From a bacterium (lineage in GTDB: Bacteria > Electryoneota > Electryoneia > Electryoneales > Electryoneaceae), in NCBI GenBank assembly GCA_028278125.1, contig JANQEY010000014.1, positions 8,114 to 72,113 of the forward strand: a DNA stretch of 64,000 nt. The letters are read 5' to 3'. A program made the position numbers and the translations under genes. This document shows positions 44,706 to 54,488 of the stretch, piece by piece (the stretch's first letter is position 1; every line of letters starts with the position of its first letter). The notes under the pieces were generated by a model. The model saw only the letters and a program-made list of their open reading frames with translations. It made no database searches and had not been told where the DNA came from.

Positions 44706-45341
44706 ATGGATAAAAAATATTGGGAAACATTCTATAAAAATAGGTTGGCAGTTAATTATCCCAGCCCGTTCGCTGAATATTGTTTGCAAAATCATATTCC
44801 ACCAGGATCAAATATCCTTGAGCTGGGATCTGGAAGTGGTCGTGATGCTTTCTATTTTGCAGAGAACCAGCTTAATGTCGTGGCAGTAGATCAAAGTTCT
44901 GAAGTCATGGATCTTGAGGCTATGAAGCTTGAGGTCACCTCAATAAAAGACCGATTGTGTATTGTTAAGGGTGATTTTGTACGTATGGATTACGCTAGTC
45001 ATTCTGACATCAATGTCATATATTCCAGGTTTACCATGCATGCAATTACTGACGAAGAGGAGACCATTGTTCTCAGGAAATCCTATGATGTGCTTCCGGT
45101 TGATGGCATGTTTCTTATTGAGGTGCGTACCACTAAGGATTCTTTGTTCGGGGTTGGTGAGCATAAGGGAGGGAACGCATATTTCATCGATCACTATAGG
45201 CGGTTTATTGATAGTCAGGAGTTCCTCAGGAGTGTGATTGACATAGGATTTGAGGTTTTATATTTTATCGAGAGCGATGGCCTTTCCAAATATAAGGATG
45301 AAGATCCTGTACTTATGAGAATAGTATTAAGAAAAGTTTAG
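44706..45341 (+). CDS. Class I SAM-dependent methyltransferase
   Basis: 211 residues. Seen: NILELGSGSGRDAFYFAENQ (motif I), NVVAVDQSSEVM (motif II), VKGDFVRMDY, VIYSRFTMHAITDEEE and YDVLPVDGMFLIEVR (post I and motif III region). A good GAGAGGAA ribosome site lies upstream of the ATG. It begins a new gene series after the 367-bp gap. Small methyltransferases like this commonly methylate sugar hydroxyls or chain ends in O-antigen loci, but the acceptor here is unknown. Confidence 0.86.
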   Translation: MDKKYWETFYKNRLAVNYPSPFAEYCLQNHIPPGSNILELGSGSGRDAFYFAENQLNVVAVDQSSEVMDLEAMKLEVTSIKDRLCIVKGDFVRMDYASHSDINVIYSRFTMHAITDEEETIVLRKSYDVLPVDGMFLIEVRTTKDSLFGVGEHKGGNAYFIDHYRRFIDSQEFLRSVIDIGFEVLYFIESDGLSKYKDEDPVLMRIVLRKV

Positions 45342-45433
45342 AACTGGTTCTAAACAGCAATCATACTCCGGAGTCAGTTATGAATTTGGAGTTAATAACT
45401 ATTCTACGCTTATCATTTAATAAATAATCAATC

Positions 45434-46498
45434 ATGAAACGTTATACGCTCAATGAACTACTCGACGGTAATCTTGTGTGCTGCCCAAAATGTAAAGCGC
45501 CCGAGTTGATACAGGACAGTGCAGATACGAGTCTGACCTGTAATTCTTGCCAAGAGCAATATGGCGTTATCAATGGTATTCCATTGATGGTGCCACGTGT
45601 ACTTGATGACGATACCAAGCAGGATATCCAAGCATTCTGGGGGGAACTTTACCAGACGATCTATAAAGATACTGATGATAGTTTAGATGATGTATCACTG
45701 CAGAGTGGCCTGGTGGAGTTGGAGGAATTATTCAAACACCGTGGGCATCTTACAGTTACTGAAATGCCGGTTGCAGACTTAAAGGGTAAGAGGATCCTTG
45801 AGGTCGGGTCAGGAGCTGGCGCTTTTTCTGCTTTTTTTCGATCTAAAGGGGCTGAGATGTTTAGTGTTGATATTACTCTTGACAGGGTGATATCAACGGC
45901 AAAAAAATTAGATTTGTTCGACGATGAAGTAAAGTGCTGTGCCATGCAGGCGGATGCTGAACAGTTACCTTTTCCTGATGACCATTTTGACATCGTCTTT
46001 TCCAATGGAGTGCTGCACCATACCCCGAATACGGAACAGTCTGTACATGAGGTACACCGTGTACTGAAGCCGGGCGGTAGAGCTGTAATCATGCTATATG
46101 CACGAGACTCATTTTTATACTGGTTTAACCTGTTTTTTGTTCGGGGCATCCTGTTTGGAAGGATTTTCCGTGATCGGAACTGGTTGGGTAAATCAACTGA
46201 ATGGATGTCTGATAAGAAGCAAACTGTATATAACCCTGAGACTAAGGTTTACTCGGCCAAAGAGATCAACGCTTTGTTTGAGCAGTTTGGCGATTTGAAA
46301 ATCAGAAAAAGTAGTTTTGATGTAAGACAGATTCCCATAGCAGGTAAATACATCTCACGCCTGATTGGAATTTGGAGTGGTTATAATAATGCTGGTTTAT
46401 TGATCTACGGCATTCCCTGGCGTAATGAGTCGCGGCTTGAGCTTTGGCTGGGAAAACACATCGGATTTGGCCTGAATATCACTGCAATAAAGCAATAA
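45434..46498 (+). CDS. SAM-dependent methyltransferase with N-terminal zinc-ribbon (Trm112-like)
   Basis: 354 residues. The N-terminus has CCPKCKAPEL and LTCNSCQEQYGVINGIPLM, a CxxC...CxxC zinc ribbon like Trm112 domains. The methyltransferase core follows with RILEVGSGAGAFSAFFRSKG (motif I), MFSVDITLDRV (motif II), EQLPFPDDHFDIVFSNGVLH and VLKPGGRAVIMLYARDSF. Such two-part proteins are common in surface polysaccharide clusters. The C-terminal ~120 residues with FYWFNLFFVRGILF-like hydrophobics may sit at the membrane. The acceptor is unknown. Confidence 0.87.
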   Translation: MKRYTLNELLDGNLVCCPKCKAPELIQDSADTSLTCNSCQEQYGVINGIPLMVPRVLDDDTKQDIQAFWGELYQTIYKDTDDSLDDVSLQSGLVELEELFKHRGHLTVTEMPVADLKGKRILEVGSGAGAFSAFFRSKGAEMFSVDITLDRVISTAKKLDLFDDEVKCCAMQADAEQLPFPDDHFDIVFSNGVLHHTPNTEQSVHEVHRVLKPGGRAVIMLYARDSFLYWFNLFFVRGILFGRIFRDRNWLGKSTEWMSDKKQTVYNPETKVYSAKEINALFEQFGDLKIRKSSFDVRQIPIAGKYISRLIGIWSGYNNAGLLIYGIPWRNESRLELWLGKHIGFGLNITAIKQ

Positions 46499-46598
46499 CC
46501 GAATAGTCTAACCGGTTCTAAGGTGAACTACGCAAAATCCTGGCGCAGCCCTGGCTAGATAATGGAATATTATTGTCGCTGGTAGAAAAATAGAATAC

Positions 46599-48446
46599 GT
46601 GCTGAATAGATTATTTAAAATTCACCGGCTATTGCCTGAATTCCTAAATGCAGCAAGATTTGCTATTGCTACGGGCAGAGTAACCGAGTACCTGTACCTG
46701 ATATCTAAGCTTTTAAATGCTAGGTTGCGTGGTCGACTAGCCACTCCTGAATACCTGATTAATCTGGTCCCTGAAAGGTCCGGTCAGCCACCTGTGATTA
46801 CTACTGATCTGGGGTATGAAAATAGATCCGGATCACCACTGATTGTGGAACTACCAGGTGGTGACATGGAAATCACCACTGGAATAGATTGGGATTTTGC
46901 AACAGATGACCAGGAGACCAGTTTTGCACTACATCGTTTTGGCTGGCTGCTGAAAAGTTACGTAAACAGTCAGGTTAGTGATGATGATGTGGTCACCATT
47001 ATCTGTGATTGGATCAACCGTGTACCCAACCAATCTGATGCCATAGGGTGGGATAGCTACTCTGTTTCTGAAAGGTTGGTAAACTGGATTCTGCTGCTGG
47101 AAAATCTGCAGGTTTCAGACTTGGTGCAAGACCATGTGGATGAGGTCAGACATAGTATCTCTACGCAGGTTGAGTATCTGTGGCATCGACTGGAGTATCG
47201 AGGTGGAGACACCAATAATCACCTTATAAACAATGCGCGTGCACTCTATATCGCCGGTAACTATCTGCAAGATGCTGAGATACTAGGGATTGGTAGGATA
47301 ATCCTGGAGCAGGAGTCGGAGCGGATGTTTTTCGAGTCAGGCTTTCTGCGTGAGGGCTCATCTCACTATCAACTGCTGCTGGCACGTTCATTCCTTGAGA
47401 TCTTCTGGTTCGCAAGAAAAAATCATGACGATGTTTTTCTACAAACAATAGAAGGTAGGGTAAAAAAAATATGGCATGCGGCATGCTTTTTTCTGCAAGA
47501 CTCTCAGTTTCCGGTATTCGGTGATTTGTCACCAGACTTTACTCCTGACTTTCATTTCGGTATCGGAGCTGTCGGTAATCTGTTGTTTGATGAGAAGGCG
47601 CTGGCTCGGACGGTGGATGGTAAAGGTTGGCACACACTGTTTCCAGGTGTAAATGACTATTTGGTTTCCCATGATTTCAGTCCAGTGAAAGGGCTAACGG
47701 AATATCCAGATGCTGGGTATTACCGCTACAGTAACGATTGCTATACGCTCTATATATATGTCAATCCTACAGGTTATGTGCCAGGGTGGTCACATGGCCA
47801 TGCTGATGTTGGCAATTTTGTCCTGTATTGGAAAGACCGTCCGGTGCTTATTGGAACCGGTCGTTCCAGCTATCGGGATACTCCTGAGGGTCGCTATGGC
47901 CGTAGTGTCTGTAGTCATAACGCAATTGCAGTGGATGGACGCGAACCCTGTGTTGTCCATGGGCTCAACGGGATTCCGGCCGCGATGAGTAAGGCCTATT
48001 TGCAACCACAGCCAATAGTGGACAAGGAGTTGCAAAACGAGGTGTTGAGTATTTCGATAGCATATGCAGGAATAGCACGCTGGATTAACAGTGGTGAGGT
48101 GAAGCGCGAATTTAAATGCCGGCCGGATGAACTGGTGATCAGTGATACTGTTCATGGTAAGGGCAGGCACCGGATAAACACCTATTTTCAGATGGCCGAA
48201 GGCTATCATCCAGAGTCTGATGGCCAGCGCCTGAAAATGCATCATAAAGATCTGGCTCTCTGTCTGAATCATTCACAGGAAATGGAAGTAGGGACAGTCA
48301 TTGCCAGGTCTGGTCCTGCGCCGCTTGGATGGTGTTCAGGCAGATACGGTGAATTACGTCCGATCCATACGGTGGTCTGCAGCCAGACTGGAGACTTGCC
48401 GGTTGTTAACCGCTACCAGCTTTCAGAACAACTTTATCAATCATAG
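46599..48446 (+). CDS. Heparinase II/III-family protein
   Basis: 615 residues, GTG start at 46599 (no ATG is available near the start of the conserved region, and the ribosome site is weak). N-terminal alpha/alpha toroid: WISYS-like GWDSYSVSERLVNWILLLEN, GGDTNNHLINNARALYIAGN, FFESGFLREGSSHYQLLLAR and FGDLSPDFTPDFHFG. C-terminal beta-sandwich: GWSHGHADVGNFVLYWKDRP, GTGRSSYRDTPEGRYGRSV and SHNAIAVDGREP. The family are polysaccharide lyases acting on uronate glycans. I see no signal peptide, which is usual for members in biosynthetic loci. A role in editing or turnover of the chain is inferred; it is often next to asparagine-synthase genes, as here. Confidence 0.87.
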   Translation: MLNRLFKIHRLLPEFLNAARFAIATGRVTEYLYLISKLLNARLRGRLATPEYLINLVPERSGQPPVITTDLGYENRSGSPLIVELPGGDMEITTGIDWDFATDDQETSFALHRFGWLLKSYVNSQVSDDDVVTIICDWINRVPNQSDAIGWDSYSVSERLVNWILLLENLQVSDLVQDHVDEVRHSISTQVEYLWHRLEYRGGDTNNHLINNARALYIAGNYLQDAEILGIGRIILEQESERMFFESGFLREGSSHYQLLLARSFLEIFWFARKNHDDVFLQTIEGRVKKIWHAACFFLQDSQFPVFGDLSPDFTPDFHFGIGAVGNLLFDEKALARTVDGKGWHTLFPGVNDYLVSHDFSPVKGLTEYPDAGYYRYSNDCYTLYIYVNPTGYVPGWSHGHADVGNFVLYWKDRPVLIGTGRSSYRDTPEGRYGRSVCSHNAIAVDGREPCVVHGLNGIPAAMSKAYLQPQPIVDKELQNEVLSISIAYAGIARWINSGEVKREFKCRPDELVISDTVHGKGRHRINTYFQMAEGYHPESDGQRLKMHHKDLALCLNHSQEMEVGTVIARSGPAPLGWCSGRYGELRPIHTVVCSQTGDLPVVNRYQLSEQLYQS

Positions 48447-48462
48447 TGAGTGATTAATTTCC

Positions 48463-50379
48463 ATGTGTGGAATATGCGGTATCTACCGGCCTGGCCGACA
48501 GCACGATCCAGTGGTGCATGATAGTGTTGTGGCCATGTGTGGCATGATATCCCACCGGGGGCCAGATGATGCCGGTGTTGTCGGAATTGATGGCGCCACC
48601 TTTGGTCATCGTCGTCTGAGTATTATCGATACTACTCCACGTGGTCATCAACCTATGTGGAATGAAGATAAGACCATACTGCTGGCTGCAAATGGTGAAA
48701 TCTACAACTATGTTGAGCTTAGGGCTAAGCTGAGTCAGCGTGGACATCGTTTCATGTCTGATACTGACATAGAAGTCATTCTACATGCCTATGAAGAGTA
48801 CGGTGATAACGCACTTGATCATCTACGCGGTATGTTTGCCTTTGCTCTGTATGACAGTGTGAATCAGCGCATGTTGGTAGCCAGGGATCGTCTGGGTATC
48901 AAGCCGGTGTATTTCGCCGAGCTCGATGGGATGTTGGTTTTTGCATCTGAGGTCAAATCTGTACTCGCCAGTGGTTTGCTTGCGAGGCAACTGGATGTAC
49001 GAGCGCTGGATGACTATTTAAGCCTGGGCTACACTGCTGCGCCACGCACACTAATCAGTGGGATACAGGCGTTGTCACCTGGTCATCTGTTAGTGATAGA
49101 GAATGGTAGCGTACTGACAAGACCTTACTGGACGTTACCCCAACAAGGCAGTAATACATCATCAATAGAACAGATCGTACCTGATACTCGCGCTATCCTC
49201 GAGGAGAGCACAGCCCTGCATATGCTGAGTGATGTGCCACTTGGGGCCTTCCTTAGCGGAGGTATTGATTCAGCAGCTGTCGTCGGCTTGATGGCTTCCC
49301 AGGTTAATGAACCTATCAAGACATTTACTGTTGGTTTTCGTGAAGCACCGGCACCTCTTGATGAGTTGGCGACAGCCAGAGAGACGGCCCGGTATTTTGG
49401 AACTGAACATCACGAGGTCATACTTGGCGGTGGTGATGTAGTACAGCATCTTGACCATATGATTTGGAGCTTGGATCTGCCCAGTTTTGATGGTATCAAT
49501 ACCTACCTTATTTCCAGAGCAGCCAAGGACCAAGGTATTACCGTGGCGCTTTCCGGTCTTGGTGGTGATGAGATATTTGGTGGCTATGGTACTTACAGAT
49601 TTATCCCTAAGGCAGCACGCTGGCTCTCATTGTGGCGAACAATGCCTGTATGGGCCAGGACCACCATTGTGCGTGCGTTGGCTGCAGCCACTGGGAGTAC
49701 AGCCCGACGGCAGAAGCTGAGACGGTTGCGGGACGTCAAAGGAACCATCGATCTTTATGCAATGATCCGTGCCGAAACCTGGCGCGACGACAAGCTGGCT
49801 ATGTATAGTGAGGATATTGGCGCTCAGTTGCTTGATATGCAGCAGGACGTTGATATTTGGCAACAGCTGGCTGACGTCACACAAAGTGTTTCGCCCTGGC
49901 GTCAGGTGCAGGAACTAGAGATTACCAATTACATGGGTTGGCGACTATTGCGTGATGCAGATGCAATGAGCATGGCGCATGCACTTGAAATCAGGGTTCC
50001 GCTTATTGACCATAAACTGGTTGAGTATGTAGCAGGATTGCCCTTAGGTATGGAACAGCATTTTGGACACCCGAAACGTCTACTACTGCAGAGCCTGAAT
50101 GATCTGTTACCACAACATGTGCTTAATAGGCCAAAACAGGGCTTCCAGTTTCCTATGGATATATGGATGAAGAATGAACTCAGACCAATCATGGATGATG
50201 TGTTTTCCAGTGTGAGTATATCCAGAAGAGGGGTATTCAAGGTAGCACCCATGCAACGGCTGTATCAGCAGTTTCTGCAAGGTAATCTAACTTATGAAGT
50301 AGTATGGAAATACGCCGTATTGGAGCTCTGGATGCGACAGTACATCGATAGTGATCACTCCTTTGCACAGGCAGCCTGA
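48463..50379 (+). CDS. asnB: Asparagine synthase (glutamine-hydrolysing), glycan-cluster type
   Basis: 638 residues. N-terminal glutaminase: MCGICGIYR with Cys2 as nucleophile, SHRGPDDAG, GHRRLSIIDTTPRGHQPM and ANGEIYNYVELR. C-terminal ATP-pyrophosphatase: FLSGGIDSAAVVGLMASQ as PP-loop, KTFTVGFREAP, ALSGLGGDEIFGGYGTYRF and HALEIRVPLIDHKLVEYV. In polysaccharide clusters AsnB homologues usually amidate uronic or other sugar carboxylates instead of making asparagine. It starts 16 bp after the heparinase-like gene and ends 2 bp before a GT2 gene. Amidation of the carboxyl of a uronate or nonulosonate in this glycan is the likely role. Confidence 0.92.
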   Translation: MCGICGIYRPGRQHDPVVHDSVVAMCGMISHRGPDDAGVVGIDGATFGHRRLSIIDTTPRGHQPMWNEDKTILLAANGEIYNYVELRAKLSQRGHRFMSDTDIEVILHAYEEYGDNALDHLRGMFAFALYDSVNQRMLVARDRLGIKPVYFAELDGMLVFASEVKSVLASGLLARQLDVRALDDYLSLGYTAAPRTLISGIQALSPGHLLVIENGSVLTRPYWTLPQQGSNTSSIEQIVPDTRAILEESTALHMLSDVPLGAFLSGGIDSAAVVGLMASQVNEPIKTFTVGFREAPAPLDELATARETARYFGTEHHEVILGGGDVVQHLDHMIWSLDLPSFDGINTYLISRAAKDQGITVALSGLGGDEIFGGYGTYRFIPKAARWLSLWRTMPVWARTTIVRALAAATGSTARRQKLRRLRDVKGTIDLYAMIRAETWRDDKLAMYSEDIGAQLLDMQQDVDIWQQLADVTQSVSPWRQVQELEITNYMGWRLLRDADAMSMAHALEIRVPLIDHKLVEYVAGLPLGMEQHFGHPKRLLLQSLNDLLPQHVLNRPKQGFQFPMDIWMKNELRPIMDDVFSSVSISRRGVFKVAPMQRLYQQFLQGNLTYEVVWKYAVLELWMRQYIDSDHSFAQAA

Positions 50380-50381
50380 TT

Positions 50382-51164
50382 GTGCCCCTGGTTTCCGTTC
50401 TGACAACAGTCTTTAATGGGGTCGGTACTCTGCCGGCGACCGTTGAGAGTATACTGAATCAGTCACTTCAGGATCTGGAATATATCATTGTTGATGATGG
50501 CTCAACTGATGCTACGGCTGACTGGCTGGCGCAGTTGCAGGACCCGCGTGTTAAGGTTGTGCGTATCCAGCATGCCGGTCGTGGCGTGGCCCTGAATGTT
50601 GGCTTAGAGCAGGCTACTTCTGAGTTGATCGCAATTCTTGATGCGGATGATATTGCTGCTCCGGGACGTCTTGCTATCCAGGAAAACCTGATGGGGCAGC
50701 AAGATTACACGGTCCTGGCCTGCCAATGTACGACCACAGTTTCTGCACTGCCAAAAGAGTTGGAGACAACTGTTCTGCCAAGGACAGTTGATCCGCGCGA
50801 GTTCATCAAAAATAATGCAATCTGTCATTCTGGCGCGATGATACGTCGTGCAGCGCTTCAGGATGTTGGCAACTATGATGCCGACAGGACTGAATTGTAT
50901 GATTACGATCTTTGGTTACGGCTTGCCGCACAAGGATATGGTATTGGTCTACTTGATATGCCCTTGGTGTTTAAGCGTTTGCACAAGGGGCAGAACTTTG
51001 AGCGTAAGAGGCGTCTCAACTATTTATGCTCAGCATACCGCTGTAAACAACGGGCCTTGAAACTTTTTCCACATACACCATTTGATCGTCTATATCCTAT
51101 AGCCACATTTGTATATGGACTCTTGCCGATCAGTATCAGGCGTCTACTTATGGGGTATCGGTGA
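50382..51164 (+). CDS. Family 2 glycosyltransferase
   Basis: 260 residues, GTG start 2 bp after the asnB stop. Seen: PLVSVLTTVFNGVGTLPATV, EYIIVDDGSTDATADWL, VALNVGLEQATSELIAILDA followed by DDIAAPGRL with the metal-binding Asp residues, and YDYDLWLRLAAQGYGI. No membrane segments of note. A GT-A inverting transferase that would add one sugar to the lipid-linked glycan at the cytoplasmic face. The stop overlaps the next start as GTGA. Confidence 0.9.
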   Translation: MPLVSVLTTVFNGVGTLPATVESILNQSLQDLEYIIVDDGSTDATADWLAQLQDPRVKVVRIQHAGRGVALNVGLEQATSELIAILDADDIAAPGRLAIQENLMGQQDYTVLACQCTTTVSALPKELETTVLPRTVDPREFIKNNAICHSGAMIRRAALQDVGNYDADRTELYDYDLWLRLAAQGYGIGLLDMPLVFKRLHKGQNFERKRRLNYLCSAYRCKQRALKLFPHTPFDRLYPIATFVYGLLPISIRRLLMGYR

Positions 51165-52120
51165 TAATGGGTACAGTAGCTGTAACCGGTGGTTCAGGCT
51201 TTATTGGCAGGAAATTGGTTGAATCACTCTGCAGCAAGGGCTACAAAGTAAATGTGTTGTCAAGGCGGGACGATGCAGTTTTTCCCCCAGAGGTAAAGGT
51301 AGTAAAGGGTGATCTTACTTCAGAGGATTGTGCCTTGGCGCAACTGTTGGAAGATTGTGAAACCGTATTTCATTGTGCCGGTGAGTTGGCTGATGAAGTG
51401 GCAATGCGGTCACTGCATGTAGATGGTACAAAACGGTTACTTCAAGCAGTTCAGGAACGGGTTAGGCAGGATGGCGAGGTTATACATTGGGTACAGCTAA
51501 GTAGTGTTGGTGCGTATGGACCTCCGCAGAATAAGGCAAGTGATGAGCGTAGTGTAACCGAGGAGTCGCCGACTAATCCTTGTGGTGAGTACGAGCTCAC
51601 TAAGACCCTATCGGATGAACTGATTATACAGGCCGGTAAGCAGGGTGTTCTTACCTACTCGATTGTTAGGCCATCTAATGTGTTTGGTGCCGGGATGCCG
51701 AATCAGTCGTTACGCCAGTTGGCAAATATGGTGCGTAAAGGATTGTTCTTCTATATTGGGCAACCAGGTGCAGTAGCTACATATGTGCATGTGGATGATG
51801 TGATAGAGACACTCTTGCGTTGTGGCAAGGACCATCGCGCGCAAGGACAGGTGTTTAATGTTTCCAATGACTGTACCCTTGAAGAGATGATCACAGGTTT
51901 GGCAAATGCAGTTGCCGTTAAGCCTCCAAGATTGAGAATGCCCGAGTCACTGGTTAGGGCGATAATACGTGTTCTATCAAAAATGGTTAGGGTTCCACTT
52001 ACGCAAGAGCGGATTGATGCCCTGGTGACAAGGACCAGGTATCCATATTCCAAGCTGGAGCAGCAGCTGGACTTTGTCCCGCAGAAACCGGTGCCAACGA
52101 CGATTGGTGAAATTGTATGA
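51161..52120 (+). CDS. NAD-dependent epimerase/dehydratase (extended SDR, second of this type)
   Basis: 319 residues. Seen: GTVAVTGGSGFIGRKLVESL with the cofactor loop, VVKGDLTSEDCA, TVFHCAGELADEVA, WVQLSSVGAYGPP with the active-site Ser, GEYELTKTLSDELI with YxxxK, and RPSNVFGAGMPNQSLRQL. GTG 51161 gives a 4-bp overlap with the GT2 gene; ATG 51167 is an equally possible start. Position just before a GT4 and a WecA-like gene suggests it makes the first or second nucleotide sugar used there, as WbpK/WbpV-like reductases and epimerases do next to wbpL. Confidence 0.88.
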   Translation: MIMGTVAVTGGSGFIGRKLVESLCSKGYKVNVLSRRDDAVFPPEVKVVKGDLTSEDCALAQLLEDCETVFHCAGELADEVAMRSLHVDGTKRLLQAVQERVRQDGEVIHWVQLSSVGAYGPPQNKASDERSVTEESPTNPCGEYELTKTLSDELIIQAGKQGVLTYSIVRPSNVFGAGMPNQSLRQLANMVRKGLFFYIGQPGAVATYVHVDDVIETLLRCGKDHRAQGQVFNVSNDCTLEEMITGLANAVAVKPPRLRMPESLVRAIIRVLSKMVRVPLTQERIDALVTRTRYPYSKLEQQLDFVPQKPVPTTIGEIV

Positions 52121-53274
52121 TGCAGAAAAATATTGCAATCGTTACTACTTCACCCTTGCCGGTTAATTTTTTTCTACAAGACCATGTGCGGGCGTTGAGC
52201 AAAGAATATAAGGTCTCTATTGTAGTTAATGCTGCCAGTGCTGAGGAGTTGGGTGGGATAGCGGAGATCATAGAGTTTATTCCCATGAAGATTCACCGTG
52301 AGATAAGCTTGCTGGCAGATATTGCGGCCTTATGGGGTTTGTACCGTCTATTCCGTGTAAGGAATTTTGCCTTGATCCACTCTATGAATCCCAAAGCAGG
52401 GCTGCTGTGTATGACGGCTGCCTGGTTGGCTCGAGCCAGATGTAGGTTACATACCTTTACCGGACAGGTTTGGGTAACAAGAAAAGGGCTAGGGCGCTGG
52501 CTACTAAAACAGATGGATAGGATAACTGCCAAACTGGCAACCACCGTCATGGTAGATAGCCACTCGCAAAGAGACTTTCTGCTAGAGCAGGGGGTGGTCT
52601 CCAAGGCTGGTTCATTGGTATTGGCAGACGGTTCTATAAGTGGAGTTAATCTTGCTAGATTTTATCCAGATCTGAGGCAGCGCCATGAAGTCCGGCAAGA
52701 GCTGGAGATTTCCGACGCTGCCAAGGTTGTTATTTATTTGGGGCGGCTTAAGCGGGATAAAGGTGTGCTTGATTTGGCACAGGCATTTCTTGAGGTTCAG
52801 CGTATTGTTCCTGAAGCTGTTCTGCTACTTGTGGGTCCGGATGAAGATGAGCTGCTACCTGGAATAATGGAAATGTTAGATGGCCCTGGAGACCATATAC
52901 GATATGTGCCATATACCCGGGTTCCAGAACATTATATGCGGGCCGCAGATATCCTATGTCTACCCAGTTATCGGGAGGGGTTCGGGAGTATTGTAATTGA
53001 AGCGGCGGCCTGCGAAATACCGGCAGTAGCATCCAGGATTTATGGATTGACAGATGCTGTGGTGGATGATGAGACAGGTTTGCTCGTGACAGTGGCAGAT
53101 ATCCCTGAATTAACAGCTGCAATTGTCAAGCTTGCAACCAATGATGAGTTAAGATCAAAACAGGGTTTGGCAGCCCGCATACGTGCAGAGAAGCTTTTTA
53201 ACCAGGAGCGTATCACACAGGAACTGGTTGGGTTATATGCACAACTGCTGGCCGGACAGGATACAGCATGCTAA
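52117..53274 (+). CDS. Family 4 glycosyltransferase
   Basis: 385 residues of GT-B fold. Seen: IVTTSPLPVNFFLQDHVRAL at the N-terminus, LIHSMNPKAGLL, VMVDSHSQRDFLLEQGVV, VVIYLGRLKRDKGVLDLAQA (donor-lobe start), RYVPYTRVPEHYMRAADILC, and SYREGFGSIVIEAAACEIPA with the two Glu of the EX7E motif. It resembles transferases that act second in O-antigen synthesis after WecA/WbpL-type enzymes. It overlaps its neighbours on both sides by 4 and 7 bp, so it is co-translated with the epimerase and the initiating transferase. Confidence 0.92.
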   Translation: MMQKNIAIVTTSPLPVNFFLQDHVRALSKEYKVSIVVNAASAEELGGIAEIIEFIPMKIHREISLLADIAALWGLYRLFRVRNFALIHSMNPKAGLLCMTAAWLARARCRLHTFTGQVWVTRKGLGRWLLKQMDRITAKLATTVMVDSHSQRDFLLEQGVVSKAGSLVLADGSISGVNLARFYPDLRQRHEVRQELEISDAAKVVIYLGRLKRDKGVLDLAQAFLEVQRIVPEAVLLLVGPDEDELLPGIMEMLDGPGDHIRYVPYTRVPEHYMRAADILCLPSYREGFGSIVIEAAACEIPAVASRIYGLTDAVVDDETGLLVTVADIPELTAAIVKLATNDELRSKQGLAARIRAEKLFNQERITQELVGLYAQLLAGQDTAC

Positions 53275-54260
53275 CCATCTTCACCGGATTTATTCTGCTG
53301 CTCACACTGACTATAAGTTGGTTTTGTTCCAGGTGGTTGGCTTCGCATAGAAACCCGCTTCGCATTATGGATCAACCTAATGAAAGGTCACTGCATGATG
53401 TACCAACCCCCAGGGCTGGTGGTGTGGCTATTCTGCTCTCTTTGTTAGTTGGATGGACATGGTTGGCTTATACCCAGGAATTGCCTGAATTCAGTGGTTA
53501 TGTCGTCCTGTCGTTACTAGTAGTGGCTGGAATATCGTTGCTGGATGATCATGCAGAGGTTCTGCCCCAGTTTAGGTTGTTAGCTCATGGTGTAGCAGCT
53601 GTATGCCTCCTTATGGTTCTTCCTGGGGAGTGGTTTGTTTTATTGCTGGCCTGGTTTGCCATTGTCTGGTTGGTCAATCTGTACAATTTTATGGATGGAA
53701 TAGATGGGCTGGCTGGCGGCATGGCGTTGATAGGTTTTGGCGCCTTGGGAGTTATTGCCTGGTTGAATGGGCATCAGCTCTATTCAGTCTATGCTTGGGT
53801 TGTTGCGGCTGCAGCGGCTGGATTTCTGATATTGAACTGGCCTCCGGCTAGGATTTTTATGGGCGATGTTGGTTCTGCCAGTCTGGGACTCTTGGTGTCA
53901 ATATTCTGGATCTGGGGGGTGCGGGACGGTATTTTTGCTATCTGGTTGCCGGCATTGATTTTTTCACCCTTTATTATTGATGCGACTATCACCTTGTTAC
54001 TAAGAGCCTGGCGCAGGGAGCGGGTGTGGGAAGCGCATCGTAGTCACTATTACCAAAGGCTTGTGCAGCTGGGGTGGGGGCATCGTAAGACTGTATTGCT
54101 CGAGTATTGTCTGATGCTGATATGTGCTGCTACTGCAATATTACTCAATCAAGTTGATGTTACACTGGTGTCAATTTGTGGGGTTGGTATGTTGGTTCTG
54201 CTCTATTTATTACTCGCGAACAGGATTTCATACTACGAGCGGGAACTGATAAGAAACTAA
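53268..54260 (+). CDS. WecA/WbpL-like undecaprenyl-phosphate sugar-phosphate transferase
   Basis: 330-residue polytopic membrane protein of the MraY/WecA family with about ten hydrophobic helices. Seen: MDQPNERSLHDVPTPRAGGV near the N-terminus, GISLLDDHAEVLPQFRLLAH with the Asp-Asp pair, LYNFMDGIDGLAGGMALIGF, RIFMGDVGSASLGLLVSIFW with GDxGS, and AHRSHYYQRLVQLGWGHRKT as the C-terminal cytoplasmic loop that resembles the WbpL group. It would load the first sugar-1-phosphate onto undecaprenyl phosphate at the inner membrane, starting repeat-unit assembly. A 228-bp gap follows. Confidence 0.93.
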   Translation: MLTIFTGFILLLTLTISWFCSRWLASHRNPLRIMDQPNERSLHDVPTPRAGGVAILLSLLVGWTWLAYTQELPEFSGYVVLSLLVVAGISLLDDHAEVLPQFRLLAHGVAAVCLLMVLPGEWFVLLLAWFAIVWLVNLYNFMDGIDGLAGGMALIGFGALGVIAWLNGHQLYSVYAWVVAAAAAGFLILNWPPARIFMGDVGSASLGLLVSIFWIWGVRDGIFAIWLPALIFSPFIIDATITLLLRAWRRERVWEAHRSHYYQRLVQLGWGHRKTVLLEYCLMLICAATAILLNQVDVTLVSICGVGMLVLLYLLLANRISYYERELIRN

Positions 54261-54488
54261 GTGTCTAGTCTGTGTTAGTACAGATGCTTTGAAAAATAGT
54301 GTTTGATAGTCTGATTGCAGCAAGAAAGCTGATTTATTGCTGCTGCAGTTTAATGGCCTGTTACATGGAGTAGTTAGATTATTGTGGTATTTGATCTATG
54401 TCATCAACTTAAGGAAATGCTTTGGTAAATTCAGCGGATCAGATGATTAATATTGCTGAAGTTTGAGTTAGGACACTATTGGTGAAAT

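Noticed and set aside
45661..46149. Minus-strand open frame of about 162 codons
   Set aside because: Antisense to the zinc-ribbon methyltransferase gene, whose motifs are intact on the plus strand.
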